Shown here: positions 1 to 8,553 of the stretch, piece by piece
Layout: each line of letters starts with the position of its first letter
Position numbering within the stretch: position 1 is the first letter of the stretch
Source: an uncultured Flavobacteriaceae bacterium
GTDB taxonomy: Bacteria; Bacteroidota; Bacteroidia; Flavobacteriales; Flavobacteriaceae
Assembly (NCBI GenBank): GCA_947498845.1
Contig: CANMLX010000011.1
Span: forward strand, 1 to 64,000
Length of the DNA stretch: 64,000 nucleotides
Direction of reading: 5' to 3'
Notes under the pieces: generated by a model
Databases searched by the model: none
Seen by the model: only the letters and a program-made list of their open reading frames with translations
Told to the model about the DNA's origin: nothing
Translations under genes and position numbers: made by a program

Positions 1-79
1 AGAGCTTAAATTATTTAGAGTGCAAAATACGATTTCGTTAGCTTAGTACTAAAGGGTTTTGAGAGCTATGAGGGATTGC

Positions 80-180
80 AGCTAACGGTTTGTATATGAA
101 ATGTTGCGTGTTTGTGTGCAAGGATTTTCCGAAGGAAAATCAGAAGCTAGCAAACAAAGCAACTCCCATTGGTTAAGCAC
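80..180. repeat. attC-like imperfect hairpin
   Basis: The inner stem is perfect: GATTTTCC (123-130) and GGAAAATC (134-141) around GAA. An outer imperfect stem pairs GTTGC (103-107) and the following TGTTTGT with ACAAA and GCAAC (159-163). The ends carry GCTAAC (81-86) and GTTAAGC (172-178); the latter fits the GTTRRRY core of integron attC sites. On the minus strand the element lies just downstream of the lipoprotein gene that stops at 222, which is where a cassette recombination site would sit. The fold is visible in the sequence; the attC role is inference. Confidence 0.4.
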
Positions 181-196
181 AAAATAGCAATTTTTT

Positions 197-221
197 ATAT
201 ACTTTGTTGCCAACAGTATTT
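197..221. repeat. left inverted repeat flanking the lipoprotein gene
   Basis: The segment carrying TTGTTGCCAACAGTAT (204-219) is the inverted counterpart of ATTGTTGGCAACAATTGTATATAG at 687-710 (shared core TGTTGGCAACAA plus GTATATA). The pair brackets the gene within a few bases of its start and stop codons. Confidence 0.5.
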
Positions 222-686
222 TTATTCTTTTACGGTAACATATAAATTTGTCGGAACGTGTATTTCTTCATTTTCTTTATTGTTCATTTTAAAAACAGCT
301 ACTAATTTAATATTGTGTTCTCCTGCTTTTTCTGGAATGAAGCTATACATAAATTCATTATCCGTGAGATTTTCGTAAATCAGCTTATCAGGTTTTCCAT
401 CGCTGGTAGTCGTATAAACATTATAAGTCAGTAATTTTTCAGGATAATTAAAAAGGAATTTCACGTCACTTTTTTCATTTACAATAAGTTCAGGTTTAGC
501 AGTCAGTCCGACAATGTTTGAGCTTAAAACCTTATAATAGTCCGATTTAGAAATCGAATCGATCAGTTTTTTATTTTGAGTTTCGAGTTCAGTAATCCGA
601 TTATTTAATTCCGATATTTTCTTTTCATTGCATGAAAAAAAGAAGGTCAGAAGTACTAAAATTAATCCGAAGTTAGTTTTTTTCAT
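222..686 (-). CDS. small lipoprotein with N-terminal coiled coil, unknown function
   Basis: A 154-residue protein. The N-terminus is a lipoprotein signal with the lipobox LTFFFSC around residue 19, so it is probably anchored in the membrane and exposed in the periplasm or at the surface. After the Cys comes a short heptad-rich segment (NNRITELETQNKKL, about residues 27-41), then a beta-rich domain of about 100 residues ending in a strand with NLYVTV. I do not recognise the domain. The ATG follows directly on a hairpin motif TTGTTGCCAACAAT with no obvious ribosome site, and a matching inverted motif lies just past the stop codon. This gives the gene the look of a mobile cassette. Confidence 0.7.
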   Translation of the reverse strand: MKKTNFGLILVLLTFFFSCNEKKISELNNRITELETQNKKLIDSISKSDYYKVLSSNIVGLTAKPELIVNEKSDVKFLFNYPEKLLTYNVYTTTSDGKPDKLIYENLTDNEFMYSFIPEKAGEHNIKLVAVFKMNNKENEEIHVPTNLYVTVKE

Positions 687-711
687 ATTGTTGGCAACAA
701 TTGTATATAGT
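684..711. repeat. right inverted repeat flanking the lipoprotein gene
   Basis: ATTGTTGGCAACAAT (687-701) is itself a 7-bp-arm palindrome around a central G, followed by TGTATATAG. It overlaps the ribosome-binding position of the lipoprotein gene (start codon 684-686) and pairs with the motif at 197-221. Confidence 0.5.
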
Positions 712-770
712 TACCAAGGTAACTATATTTCCATTATAGTATTCACAAATCTAAGGGATTTCTAATTGAT

Positions 771-1066
771 TTAAAATTCTTTAAAGCAACTTGGGTATAA
801 ATTTTCGGTAGTTTTGGTGCAATTATGTCCTAATAAAGTTTGAATATATCTAATATCGGTGCCATCTTCTAAAAGATGCGTTGCAAAAGAATGTCGTGAC
901 ATTTGCGGGCATATTTTTCGTAAGATGCCTGCTTTTACACTAGCTCTTTTAACAATTTTAGCTACACGTTCTGCTTAATTGCCTACTAAAGTTAATTTAA
1001 ACAAATATAATTTAGGCTTCCATTGTTTAAAGTAAATTCTTAATACTATTTTAGAACTCAAATATT
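771..1066 (-). pseudogene. degenerate tyrosine recombinase (Xer/integrase) C-terminal fragment
   Basis: Reading leftward, the frame gives a sequence like the end of a Bacteroidota phage-type integrase: VLRIYFKQWKPKLYLF, an in-frame TAA at 975-977, then AERVAKIVKRASVKAG, the catalytic box SRHSFATHLLEDGTDIRYIQ, LLGHN, and TTENLYPS before a TAA at 771-773. The R-H-x-x-R region of the catalytic domain is recognisable (RHSFATHL), but the start, the N-terminal core-binding domain and the first catalytic Arg are missing. The Gly-rich loop before AERV is shortened, and the nucleophile motif, normally IYTHV, reads NLYPS. It is a clear remnant and cannot be active. It probably marks the edge of an old island together with the cassette-like gene at 222-686. 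Confidence 0.85.
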
Positions 1067-1100
1067 AATATGAAATTCTTATACCAAATTGTATAAAACG

Positions 1101-1138
1101 TAAAAGACCAAAATGTATCACAACACTTTGGTCTTTTA
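1101..1138 (-). terminator. hairpin terminator downstream of proS
   Basis: AAAAGACCAAA (1102-1112) pairs with TTTGGTCTTTT (1127-1137), 11 bp with a 14-base loop. It lies about 20 bases past the proS stop codon, and T-rich sequence follows on the minus strand. Confidence 0.7.
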
Positions 1139-1156
1139 TTTTTGTAGTTAAAAATT

Positions 1157-2635
1157 CTAATACGCTTTAGCGAATAGCACACGACGTTTAGAAGCCGCTC
1201 CTGAATACACACAAACACCTTCTTCTTCTTTAGCGTCTAAAGGAATACAACGAATTGTCGCTTTAGTCAAGGTTTTTATTTTGTCTTCGGTTTCGGGCGT
1301 CCCATCCCAATGTGCAGAAATAAAGCCTCCTTTAGTTTCCAAAATAGCTTTAAATTCTTCAAAAGAATTTACTTCTGTAATATGCGAATCTCTATAGTTT
1401 AATGCTTTATTGAACAAACTCTTTTGTATGTCTTCTAATACATCTTCAACAACAACACTAATTCTATCCAAAATCACTGTTTCTTTACTAAAGGTATCTC
1501 TACGCGCTAATTCTACGGTACCTTTTTCTAAATCTTTTGGTCCAATAGCAATTCGTAAAGGTACACCTTGCAATTCATGTTGTGCAAATTTCGCGCCTGG
1601 TCTTAATGTATCTCGTTTGTCAAATTTCACAGATATATGGCGCTCTCTAAGGTCGCTCATAATATCTTCAGCTACCTTACTTATAGCATCAAATTGTTCT
1701 TCGTTTTTATAAATAGGTACAATAACCACTTGGTATGGCGCTAAATTAGGCGGCAATACTAAACCACTATCATCACTATGCGTCATAATTAAAGCCCCCA
1801 TTAATCGGGTAGAAACACCCCATGAGGTTGCCCAAACATAGTCTTGTTTTCCTTCTTTATTGGCAAACTTTACATCAAAAGCTTTTGCAAAATTCTGACC
1901 CAAAAAGTGAGACGTCCCTGCTTGTAGTGCTTTGCCATCCTGCATCAATGCTTCAATACAATAAGTATCTTCTGCGCCTGCAAAACGTTCACTTTCTGTT
2001 TTTACACCTTGAATCACAGGAATAGCCATAAAATTCTCAACAAAACTAGCATATACATTATTCATTTGTTTTGTTTCGTCTATAGCTTCTTCTCTGGTGG
2101 CATGAGCTGTATGTCCTTCTTGCCACAAAAACTCAGCTGTACGCAAAAACAAACGGGTGCGCATCTCCCAACGTACTACATTAGCCCATTGGTTTATTAA
2201 AAGTGGTAAATCTCTATAGGATTGTATCCAACCCCTATACGTATTCCATATAATAGCCTCACTTGTTGGCCTAACTACCAATTCTTCTTCTAACTTAGCT
2301 TCTGGATCTACTCTTAATTTCCCTTCTCTATCTGGATCTGTTTGCAATCTGTAGTGGGTAACTACAGCACATTCTTTAGCAAAGCCTTCTGCATTTTTCT
2401 CCTCTGCTTCAAACAAACTTTTGGGTACAAAAAGGGGGAAATAAGCATTTTGATGTCCTGTTTCTTTAAACATGCGATCTAATTCTGCTTGCATCTTTTC
2501 CCAAATGGCATAACCATAGGGTTTAATAACCATACATCCTCTTACTGCAGAGTTCTCTGCTAAATCGGCTTTTACTACGAGTTCATTATACCATTTTGAA
2601 TAATCCTCAGTCCTACTGGTAAGTTTTTTGCTCAT
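1157..2635 (-). CDS. proS: prolyl-tRNA synthetase, short (archaeal/eukaryal-like) form
   Basis: Charges tRNA-Pro with proline in the cytosol. At 492 residues it is the short ProRS without the bacterial editing insert. The class II core is visible: the proline-recognition TSE at 124-126 (RPTSEAIIW), motif 2 RWEMRTR (155-161) and [16 protein letters not shown] (163-178), and motif 3 around [13 protein letters not shown] (about 272-284). An anticodon-binding domain follows, with VPIYKNEEQ and RPGAKF, and the C-terminal extension ends in Tyr (FAKAY), as is usual for this type. A good Bacteroidota promoter lies just upstream (2690-2720), divergent from the next gene, and a terminator follows. It is a single-gene unit. 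Confidence 0.97.
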   Translation of the reverse strand: MSKKLTSRTEDYSKWYNELVVKADLAENSAVRGCMVIKPYGYAIWEKMQAELDRMFKETGHQNAYFPLFVPKSLFEAEEKNAEGFAKECAVVTHYRLQTDPDREGKLRVDPEAKLEEELVVRPTSEAIIWNTYRGWIQSYRDLPLLINQWANVVRWEMRTRLFLRTAEFLWQEGHTAHATREEAIDETKQMNNVYASFVENFMAIPVIQGVKTESERFAGAEDTYCIEALMQDGKALQAGTSHFLGQNFAKAFDVKFANKEGKQDYVWATSWGVSTRLMGALIMTHSDDSGLVLPPNLAPYQVVIVPIYKNEEQFDAISKVAEDIMSDLRERHISVKFDKRDTLRPGAKFAQHELQGVPLRIAIGPKDLEKGTVELARRDTFSKETVILDRISVVVEDVLEDIQKSLFNKALNYRDSHITEVNSFEEFKAILETKGGFISAHWDGTPETEDKIKTLTKATIRCIPLDAKEEEGVCVYSGAASKRRVLFAKAY

Positions 2636-2689
2636 TATTAATATTTTGGCACAAAAATTGTGACTATGTTAAATAAAAAAATAGTAGCG

Positions 2690-2720
2690 CAAAACTAACT
2701 ATTTTTGTTATGTTCAACAA
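2690..2720 (-). promoter_or_regulatory. predicted proS promoter
   Basis: On the minus strand the -7 element TAGTTTTG (plus 2690-2697) fits TAnnTTTG. A TTG (plus CAA at 2718-2720) lies 20 bases upstream of it, matching the Bacteroidota primary sigma factor consensus. Confidence 0.5.
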
Positions 2721-2735
2721 TAAAATTATAGAGAT

Positions 2736-3869
2736 ATGCAACTTAATAACTACTTTAAAACTAAAATCCAACTCATTGGTGCCCTCGGTCTATTGTTTGG
2801 ATTAGCTTCTTGCGGATCTTATCAATATGTTGGTGTTGATAATGATGGTATTTACGGAGGATCCAGCGAGAAACCTAAAGAACAGGTTGTTGTTGCACAA
2901 AACAACACTACAACTAGTTCTGGTGATTCTTACTACCAAAACTATTTTAAAAATAAAGCACAAGAATACGAAAATGCAACTAATGAAGGGGCCATTTTCA
3001 CAGATATAGATAGTTATCAAAGTGATAATTATGCAGTAAATGATACTATAAATAATGATTACCAAGGTTATTCTGGTTGGGGACAAGCTAACGAGAATGT
3101 TGTTGTTAATGTTTACGACAACGGTTGGAATAACTGGGGATGGAATTATGGCTGGAACAATTGGCGTTGGAACCGTTGGGGATACAATAACTGGGGTTGG
3201 AATAATTGGGGTTGGAACAACTGGGGATACAACGATCCTTTTTGGTGTCCTCCCTACGGTGGTGGATTTTATGGAGGCATTGGATTTTACAACTCATACA
3301 GATACGGTTACAATAGAGGCAATCGCTTTTATAGAAATAATGGGTATTATGGAAGAAGAGGTTTAGCTTATAATACTGGTAGACGTAGTAACAATATTTA
3401 TGGAAGACGTTCTTCTGTTACAAGACGAGGTCTAAATAATACGACTAGACGAAGCTCTGGTACTTATAGATCAAGTAGTCCACGAACTTCAAGGTATAGT
3501 ACTACAAGAAGAAGTAGTACATATAGAAACAATAATGGAACAACGACTAGACGTTCGGCTAGTTCTAATACTAGAACATACTCGGGAACAAGAAATAGTC
3601 GTAGTAACCCATCTACTTACAGAACACCTTCTACTAGAAGCTCTTCATCTTCTGGTAGAGTAAGAAGTAATACCAATAGAAGTTCTTCTCCATCATATTC
3701 TCGTAGAAGTAATTCTGGTTCTTACTCAAGATCATCATCAGGTAATTCTTCTAGGTCTTATTCCAGATCTTCTAGTAGCGGAAGCTCAAGAAGCTATTCT
3801 GGAGGTAGTAGAAGCTCTTCAAGCAGAAGCTCAGGAGGAAGAAGTTCTGGTGGAGGTAGAAGACGTTAA
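2736..3869 (+). CDS. low-complexity lipoprotein, WN-repeat and Ser/Arg-rich
   Basis: A 377-residue exported protein. The signal peptide is MQLNNYFKTK...LFGLASC with a lipobox at about residue 26, so it is probably an envelope lipoprotein. Residues about 120-170 hold short repeats built on NNWGWN and NRWGYNNWG. These are followed by a Gly/Tyr stretch, and then about 190 residues made almost only of Ser, Arg, Thr, Tyr and Gly. Such composition suggests a surface or matrix-associated, intrinsically disordered protein. It has no catalytic domain. Homologues in Flavobacteriia are often given misleading names. The next gene, a FadL-type porin, starts 35 bases later on the same strand, so the two are probably co-transcribed and may act together at the outer membrane. 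Confidence 0.8.
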   Translation: MQLNNYFKTKIQLIGALGLLFGLASCGSYQYVGVDNDGIYGGSSEKPKEQVVVAQNNTTTSSGDSYYQNYFKNKAQEYENATNEGAIFTDIDSYQSDNYAVNDTINNDYQGYSGWGQANENVVVNVYDNGWNNWGWNYGWNNWRWNRWGYNNWGWNNWGWNNWGYNDPFWCPPYGGGFYGGIGFYNSYRYGYNRGNRFYRNNGYYGRRGLAYNTGRRSNNIYGRRSSVTRRGLNNTTRRSSGTYRSSSPRTSRYSTTRRSSTYRNNNGTTTRRSASSNTRTYSGTRNSRSNPSTYRTPSTRSSSSSGRVRSNTNRSSSPSYSRRSNSGSYSRSSSGNSSRSYSRSSSSGSSRSYSGGSRSSSSRSSGGRSSGGGRRR

Positions 3870-3904
3870 TTATTCACACAACAATTAAGCAAAGAAAATT
3901 ATAT

Positions 3905-5401
3905 ATGAAAAAGTTTCATCTACTAGCCATAGGTTTATTATCTATGGCTACTGTTAGCGCTCAGGATTTAACCAATGCGTTACGTTATTCTCAAGGCAAT
4001 ATCGAAGGTACTGCACGTTTCAGAGCGCTTAGTGGCGCATTTGGTGCCCTAGGAGGCGATATGAGTGCGGTAAGCATTAACCCTGCAAGTTCTGCAGTTT
4101 TTAGTCAAAGTCATGCCTCAATTTCCTTTTCTAATAATGAATTTGATAACAACACAACATATTTTGATGGCAATGGTATTACCAACGATTCTAATCTTAA
4201 CTTAAACCAGGCTGGTGTAGCATTTGTATTTAAAAGTACTAGCAACTCGCCTTGGAGAAAATTTAGTTTGGGTGTTGCATTCGACAGGACTAATAATCTT
4301 GATGATAATTGGTTTGCTCAAGGTACTGGAAACACCTCCATTGATAGATATTTTTTAGACATAACCGAGGCTACTAATGTTCCTTTTGGAACTTTGAAAC
4401 TAAGATCAGGAGAATTTTTGGAAGAGGCTTATGGTAGTATTGGTGAAATTCCAGATGTAGGTTTTGATTTCCAACAAGTATTTTTAGGGTATTGGGGAGG
4501 TGTAATTGATCCTGAAAACACTGATGATACTTCAAACGATGACAATGTAAATTATGTTAGTATTTTGGATGGAAGCCCATATAATCAAACCTATAATTTA
4601 ATATCAAATGGTTATAATGGTAAAATTGCTTTTAATTTAGCAACCCAATATAAAGACAATTTATACTTAGGTATAAATTTAAATTCACATTTTATAGATT
4701 ATGAACGTTCTACTCTATTTAATGAAAATAATGATGTAAGCTTTAGAAATAATCTATCAACAACAGGCTCTGGTTTTTCCTTTCAATTAGGAGGTATTTT
4801 AAAATTAAGTGACGAATTTAGGGTTGGCGCTACATACGATTCACCTACATGGTATACCATAGAAGAAGAATCCTCGCAAGGCATTAATTCTATAGAAGCT
4901 GACGACGATATCGAATTTATTTCAAATGTAATTAATATACATCCAAGATACAGGCTACAAACCCCAGGAAAAATAACAGGTAGTTTAGCCTATGTGTTTG
5001 GTAAACAAGGTTTGGTAAGTTTTGATTATTCAAGGAAAGATTATAGTGTTACTAAGCTTACACCAGAATCCGAAAATCTGGATTTAAACAATGCTATTAG
5101 TGACTTATTTACTTCTGCATCTACTTATAAATTTGGTGCTGAGTACAAATACGAACAATTTAGCTTTAGAGGAGGGTATCGTTTTGAGGAAAGCCCATAC
5201 AAAGATGGTGTTACAGTTGGAGACCTAAACGGGTTCTCTCTAGGTTTAGGGTATAATTTTGGAAACACTAAACTTGATGTAACATTCGATCAATGGAAGC
5301 GAACAGACCAAACCCCTTTATATAATATTGGTCTTATAGATGCTGCTAGTATTGATAGAAAAAACTCAAACATAACATTGTCGCTTAGTTTCAATATATA
5401 G
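3905..5401 (+). CDS. OMPP1/FadL/TodX-family outer membrane beta-barrel protein
   Basis: A 498-residue protein with a cleavable signal peptide (MKKFHLLAIGLLSMATVSAQ). Directly behind it is the FadL-like N-terminal plug/hatch region (ALRYSQGNIEGTARFRALSG, AFGALGGDMSAVSINPAS). The NPA motif after AVSI is a hallmark of this family. The rest alternates as amphipathic strands and ends in LSLSFNI, a typical outer-membrane barrel C-terminus with an aromatic third from the end. The family takes up hydrophobic molecules such as long-chain fatty acids; the substrate here is not shown by the sequence. It lies behind the repeat-rich lipoprotein and is followed by a strong terminator. Confidence 0.9.
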   Translation: MKKFHLLAIGLLSMATVSAQDLTNALRYSQGNIEGTARFRALSGAFGALGGDMSAVSINPASSAVFSQSHASISFSNNEFDNNTTYFDGNGITNDSNLNLNQAGVAFVFKSTSNSPWRKFSLGVAFDRTNNLDDNWFAQGTGNTSIDRYFLDITEATNVPFGTLKLRSGEFLEEAYGSIGEIPDVGFDFQQVFLGYWGGVIDPENTDDTSNDDNVNYVSILDGSPYNQTYNLISNGYNGKIAFNLATQYKDNLYLGINLNSHFIDYERSTLFNENNDVSFRNNLSTTGSGFSFQLGGILKLSDEFRVGATYDSPTWYTIEEESSQGINSIEADDDIEFISNVINIHPRYRLQTPGKITGSLAYVFGKQGLVSFDYSRKDYSVTKLTPESENLDLNNAISDLFTSASTYKFGAEYKYEQFSFRGGYRFEESPYKDGVTVGDLNGFSLGLGYNFGNTKLDVTFDQWKRTDQTPLYNIGLIDAASIDRKNSNITLSLSFNI

Positions 5402-5424
5402 CAGTGATGTTTTACATTATAGAA

Positions 5425-5467
5425 GAAAGCTTGAATACTGTTTGATTCAAGCTTTTCTTTTTTTATG
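5425..5467 (+). terminator. rho-independent terminator after the FadL-type gene
   Basis: AAGCTTGAAT (5427-5436) pairs with ATTCAAGCTT (5445-5454), followed by TTCTTTTTTT. It lies 25 bases after the stop codon. Confidence 0.9.
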
Positions 5468-5519
5468 TAATACCTGATAATTAGAATTATATAATTTATG
5501 TAATTTAATCTCGCGCAAA

Positions 5520-5640
5520 TATTTTTGTCACTTCGCGTGTCACAGCTTAGCGTGATGTATCGAAAAGCTGCAAACCTGTTCTCGATATATCCCGAAGCAA
5601 GTTCGGGATACTCGAACTGACATACACAGAAATTTTAATC
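5520..5640. repeat. intergenic palindromic repeat (flavobacterial type)
   Basis: The gap between the porin gene and folE holds TTCTCGATATATCCCGAAGC and AGTTCGGGATACTCGAACTG: the stem TCCCGAA/TTCGGGA is flanked by TCGA repeats and ends in TGACA. It belongs to the same broad class as the GAATGACA elements elsewhere in the window. No gene is seen in 5402-5746. Confidence 0.6.
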
Positions 5641-5711
5641 GTAAATCGTATTACTAAACAAAACATGCATTAATAATTAGTAAACTTTAGGCATAACACA
5701 AGCGAAATGCT

Positions 5712-5719
5712 TAAATTTG
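5712..5719 (+). promoter_or_regulatory. -7 promoter element of folE
   Basis: TAAATTTG fits TAnnTTTG and lies 27 bases before the ATG at 5747. No good TTG is found 19 bases upstream. Because the element covers the alternative TTG start at 5717, it argues for translation from 5747. Confidence 0.35.
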
Positions 5720-5746
5720 CGGACTTTAATTTTATTATCATCAATA

Positions 5747-6427
5747 ATGAAGATTGACAATAACAACTTAGAAGATTTTGATGCTTTAGGAGAAGAGCAT
5801 ATTGGTACTTCGCAAGATACACCTATGCGCAATGATGCATTTAAATTAACTAACGAAGAAAAAATAAACATCATTAAAGATGATGTTCGCCATATTATGG
5901 AAACCCTTGGTTTAGACCTTACCGATGATAGTCTAAAAGGAACACCAAATAGAGTTGCCAAAATGTTTGTTAAAGAAATTTTTGGAGGCTTAAATCCAGA
6001 TAAGAAACCAAAAGCGTCCACCTTTGATAACAAATACAAGTACGGTGAAATGCTGGTTGAAAAGAACATAACTGTATATTCAACTTGTGAGCACCATCTA
6101 CTACCAATTGTTGGTAGAGCTCATGTGGCCTACATATCAAACGGTACCGTGGTAGGCTTATCTAAAATGAACAGAATTGTAGATTACTATGCAAAACGCC
6201 CGCAAGTACAAGAACGTTTAACGATTCAAATTGTAAAAGAATTACAAGACGTTTTAGGTACTAAAGATGTGGCTTGCGTTATTGATGCTAAGCATCTTTG
6301 TGTAAACTCCAGAGGTATTAGAGATATTGAGAGCAGTACCGTTACTTCCGAGTTTGGTGGTAAATTTAAAGACACGGCAACCAAAAGAGAATTTCTAGAT
6401 TACATAAAATTGGATACCACGTTTTAG
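5747..6427 (+). CDS. folE: GTP cyclohydrolase I
   Basis: Converts GTP to 7,8-dihydroneopterin triphosphate, the first step of folate and pterin synthesis, as a cytosolic homodecamer. From the ATG at 5747 it is 226 residues long. The zinc ligands are seen as C114 and H117 in STCEHHLLP and C185 in HLCVNSRG. The GTP-binding region includes VGLSKMNRIVDYYAKRPQVQ and the C-terminal SSTVTSEFGGKF. A longer frame from a TTG at 5717 would add 10 hydrophobic residues, but it overlaps the probable -7 element and is not typical of the family. It stands alone, with palindromic repeats upstream. Confidence 0.96.
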   Translation: MKIDNNNLEDFDALGEEHIGTSQDTPMRNDAFKLTNEEKINIIKDDVRHIMETLGLDLTDDSLKGTPNRVAKMFVKEIFGGLNPDKKPKASTFDNKYKYGEMLVEKNITVYSTCEHHLLPIVGRAHVAYISNGTVVGLSKMNRIVDYYAKRPQVQERLTIQIVKELQDVLGTKDVACVIDAKHLCVNSRGIRDIESSTVTSEFGGKFKDTATKREFLDYIKLDTTF

Positions 6428-6650
6428 TAACGTTGTTTTTATTAAACTACTAAGGCAACTTTTACACTTGTAGATTAAAAACGTTAATTTTTTCAAAAAG
6501 ATTTTAGATTTATTTCCGAAGGAGATTATAAAAATATTAGATTTGAAATAGAATCAATAGCAAATAAAATTAATCTATTACATAAACTTTTTATTAACGA
6601 ACATCTAACTCCTCAACAAAAAAAAGAGTCAACACCATACAAAAACTAAC

Positions 6651-8132
6651 ATGCAACTTTATAAAGACCAAGAATTAAAAATTTACAATTCGCTTACAGG
6701 GCAAAAAGAAGTTTTTAAACCTATTAATAACGGACACGTGGGTATGTATGTTTGCGGACCTACTGTTTACAGTAATGTACATTTAGGCAACGTAAGAACT
6801 TTTATGTCTTTTGATATGATTTTTAGATATCTAAAGCATTTGGGTTATAAAGTACGTTATGTGAGAAATATAACAGATGCGGGACATTTAGAAAATGATG
6901 CAGATGTTGGTGAAGATAAAATAACTAAAAAGGCACGCTTAGAGCAGATTGAACCCATGGAAGTTGTACAGCGTTATACCGTAGATTTTCATAATGTTTT
7001 AAGTACGTTAAACTTTCTACCGCCTAGTATTGAACCTACAGCTACAGGACACATTATTGAGCAAATTGAGTTAATAAGAACTATTATAGACAATGGATTT
7101 GCTTACGAAATAAATGGCTCGGTATACTTTGATGTACATAAGTTTGATGAAACAAATAACTATGGAAAATTAAGTAAGCGTAAGTTAGAAGATTTAATTC
7201 ATAATACACGTGAACTCGATGGCCAAAGTGATAAAAAGAACCCACAGGACTTTGCGCTTTGGAAAAAAGCAGAACCTGAGCATATTATGAGATGGCCTTC
7301 ACCTTGGGGTGACGGATTTCCTGGTTGGCACTTAGAGTGTACAGCTATGAGCACAAAATACCTAGGTGAAACTTTTGATATTCACGGGGGTGGTATGGAT
7401 TTAAAATTCCCTCATCACGAATGTGAAATAGCTCAAAACGAAGCCGCTCTTGGTAAGTCGCCAGTGAATTATTGGATGCATGCTAATATGCTAGAAATGA
7501 ATGGACAACGCATGGCTAAATCTACAGGAAATACCATTAATCCACATGAATTATTATCTGGAGATAATGATAAAATGAGTAAAGCCTACTCCCCTAGCGT
7601 GATTCGTTTCTTTATGGCACAATCGTCTTATAGAAGTGTTTTAGATTTAACCGATGCTGGGTTATTAGCCAGTGAAAAAGGCTATAACAGACTAATGGAA
7701 GCTATGGGATTAATTCCTAATTTAAAAGCTTCTGGTTCGTCTTCTATAAACATAAAACAATGGCTTCGAAAATGTTACGATGCCATGAATGATGATTTTA
7801 ATACACCAATTTTAATAGCCAATTTATTTGAAGCGGCTAAATATATTAATCAAGTAAAAGAAGGCAGTGAAACATTAACTGCTGAAGATATTACGTTATT
7901 AAAAAATAGCTTAAACGCATTTGCGTTTGATGTTCTAGGTCTTTTAAAAGATACCGAAGTACAATCTGGTGGTGATAAATTAGCTGGTGCAGTAGACGTT
8001 TTAATTAAATTAAGACAAGAAGCCAGAGCTAATAAAGATTTCGCATTGTCCGACAAGATTAGAGACGAATTAGCTCAAGTTGGCATTGTTTTAAAAGACG
8101 GAAAAGACGGGACTACCTTTACTGTTAATTAA
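6651..8132 (+). CDS. cysS: cysteinyl-tRNA synthetase
   Basis: Class I aminoacyl-tRNA synthetase of 493 residues. The HIGH box is HLGN (44-47) within [12 protein letters not shown], after CGPTVY (35-40). The KMSKS box is degenerate, RMAKS (287-291). The active-site zinc ligands fit C35, C230 (HLECTAM), H255 and E259 (FPHHECE), which discriminate cysteine. A C-terminal helical DALR-like domain follows ([18 protein letters not shown]). The start ATG follows directly after a small open frame of doubtful coding value. yidD follows 124 bases later. Confidence 0.98.
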   Translation: MQLYKDQELKIYNSLTGQKEVFKPINNGHVGMYVCGPTVYSNVHLGNVRTFMSFDMIFRYLKHLGYKVRYVRNITDAGHLENDADVGEDKITKKARLEQIEPMEVVQRYTVDFHNVLSTLNFLPPSIEPTATGHIIEQIELIRTIIDNGFAYEINGSVYFDVHKFDETNNYGKLSKRKLEDLIHNTRELDGQSDKKNPQDFALWKKAEPEHIMRWPSPWGDGFPGWHLECTAMSTKYLGETFDIHGGGMDLKFPHHECEIAQNEAALGKSPVNYWMHANMLEMNGQRMAKSTGNTINPHELLSGDNDKMSKAYSPSVIRFFMAQSSYRSVLDLTDAGLLASEKGYNRLMEAMGLIPNLKASGSSSINIKQWLRKCYDAMNDDFNTPILIANLFEAAKYINQVKEGSETLTAEDITLLKNSLNAFAFDVLGLLKDTEVQSGGDKLAGAVDVLIKLRQEARANKDFALSDKIRDELAQVGIVLKDGKDGTTFTVN

Positions 8133-8139
8133 GGAAAAT

Positions 8140-8232
8140 AATTTGTCATTCAGTAGGAGGCACGACTAATGAATCTTTTATTTTATGAGATTCTTCGCTT
8201 CATTTCATTTGCTCTGAATGACACAAATGATA
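8140..8232. repeat. intergenic GAATGACA-type repeat
   Basis: TTGTCATTCAGTAGG near the left end and GCTCTGAATGACACAA near the right end form an inverted pair around TGAGATTCTTCGCTTC. The same class recurs at 9487, 22828, 27540, 34186 and 35600, and inside hisA. Confidence 0.6.
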
Positions 8233-8256
8233 CCATATCTACAATCCTAATGTGAA

Positions 8257-8478
8257 ATGAAAAAACTACTCATAGCACCATTTCTATTTTTGATAAAAGT
8301 GTATCAAACACTTATATCGCCTTTAACACCCGCTACGTGTAGATACCAACCAACTTGCTCGCATTACAGTAAAGAAGCACTCAAAAAATACGGACTCTTT
8401 AAAGGGGGGTGGCTGGCCATAAAACGTATTTTTAGTTGTCATCCATGGGGTGGTTCTGGTCATGATCCTGTGCCTTAA
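8257..8478 (+). CDS. yidD: membrane protein insertion efficiency factor YidD
   Basis: A 73-residue protein of the YidD (DUF37) family, an inner-membrane-associated helper of YidC-dependent membrane protein insertion. The sequence has an amphipathic N-terminal helix ([19 protein letters not shown]), then the family signature [18 protein letters not shown] with conserved cysteines, [16 protein letters not shown], and the C-terminal [13 protein letters not shown]. The length matches the family. A decayed copy of the same gene lies about 1.2 kb downstream (9640-9752). Confidence 0.95.
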   Translation: MKKLLIAPFLFLIKVYQTLISPLTPATCRYQPTCSHYSKEALKKYGLFKGGWLAIKRIFSCHPWGGSGHDPVP

Positions 8479-8511
8479 ATCTAAAATAAATCATAAATTT
8501 TTATCATAAAG

Positions 8512-8541
8512 TTGCTTAGCTAACTATTTTAAGTATATTTG
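8512..8541 (+). promoter_or_regulatory. promoter of the MarR-type regulator
   Basis: TTG (8512-8514), 19 bases, TATATTTG (8534-8541): an exact fit to the Bacteroidota -33/-7 consensus. Transcription would begin around 8547, giving a very short leader before the ATG at 8554. Confidence 0.7.
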
Positions 8542-8553
8542 TACACAACTAAA

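Noticed and set aside
169-378. Plus-strand ORF of 69 codons over the lipoprotein gene
   Set aside because: It overlaps the opposite-strand lipoprotein, has a hydrophobic low-complexity product and no supported start.
2802-3366. Several long frames overlapping the repeat-rich lipoprotein
   Set aside because: They are by-products of the codon repeats of the WN/SR-rich gene; their products are low-complexity shadows.
5717-5746. Longer folE start at TTG
   Set aside because: The codon is part of the TAAATTTG promoter element, and the extra residues are not typical of FolE.
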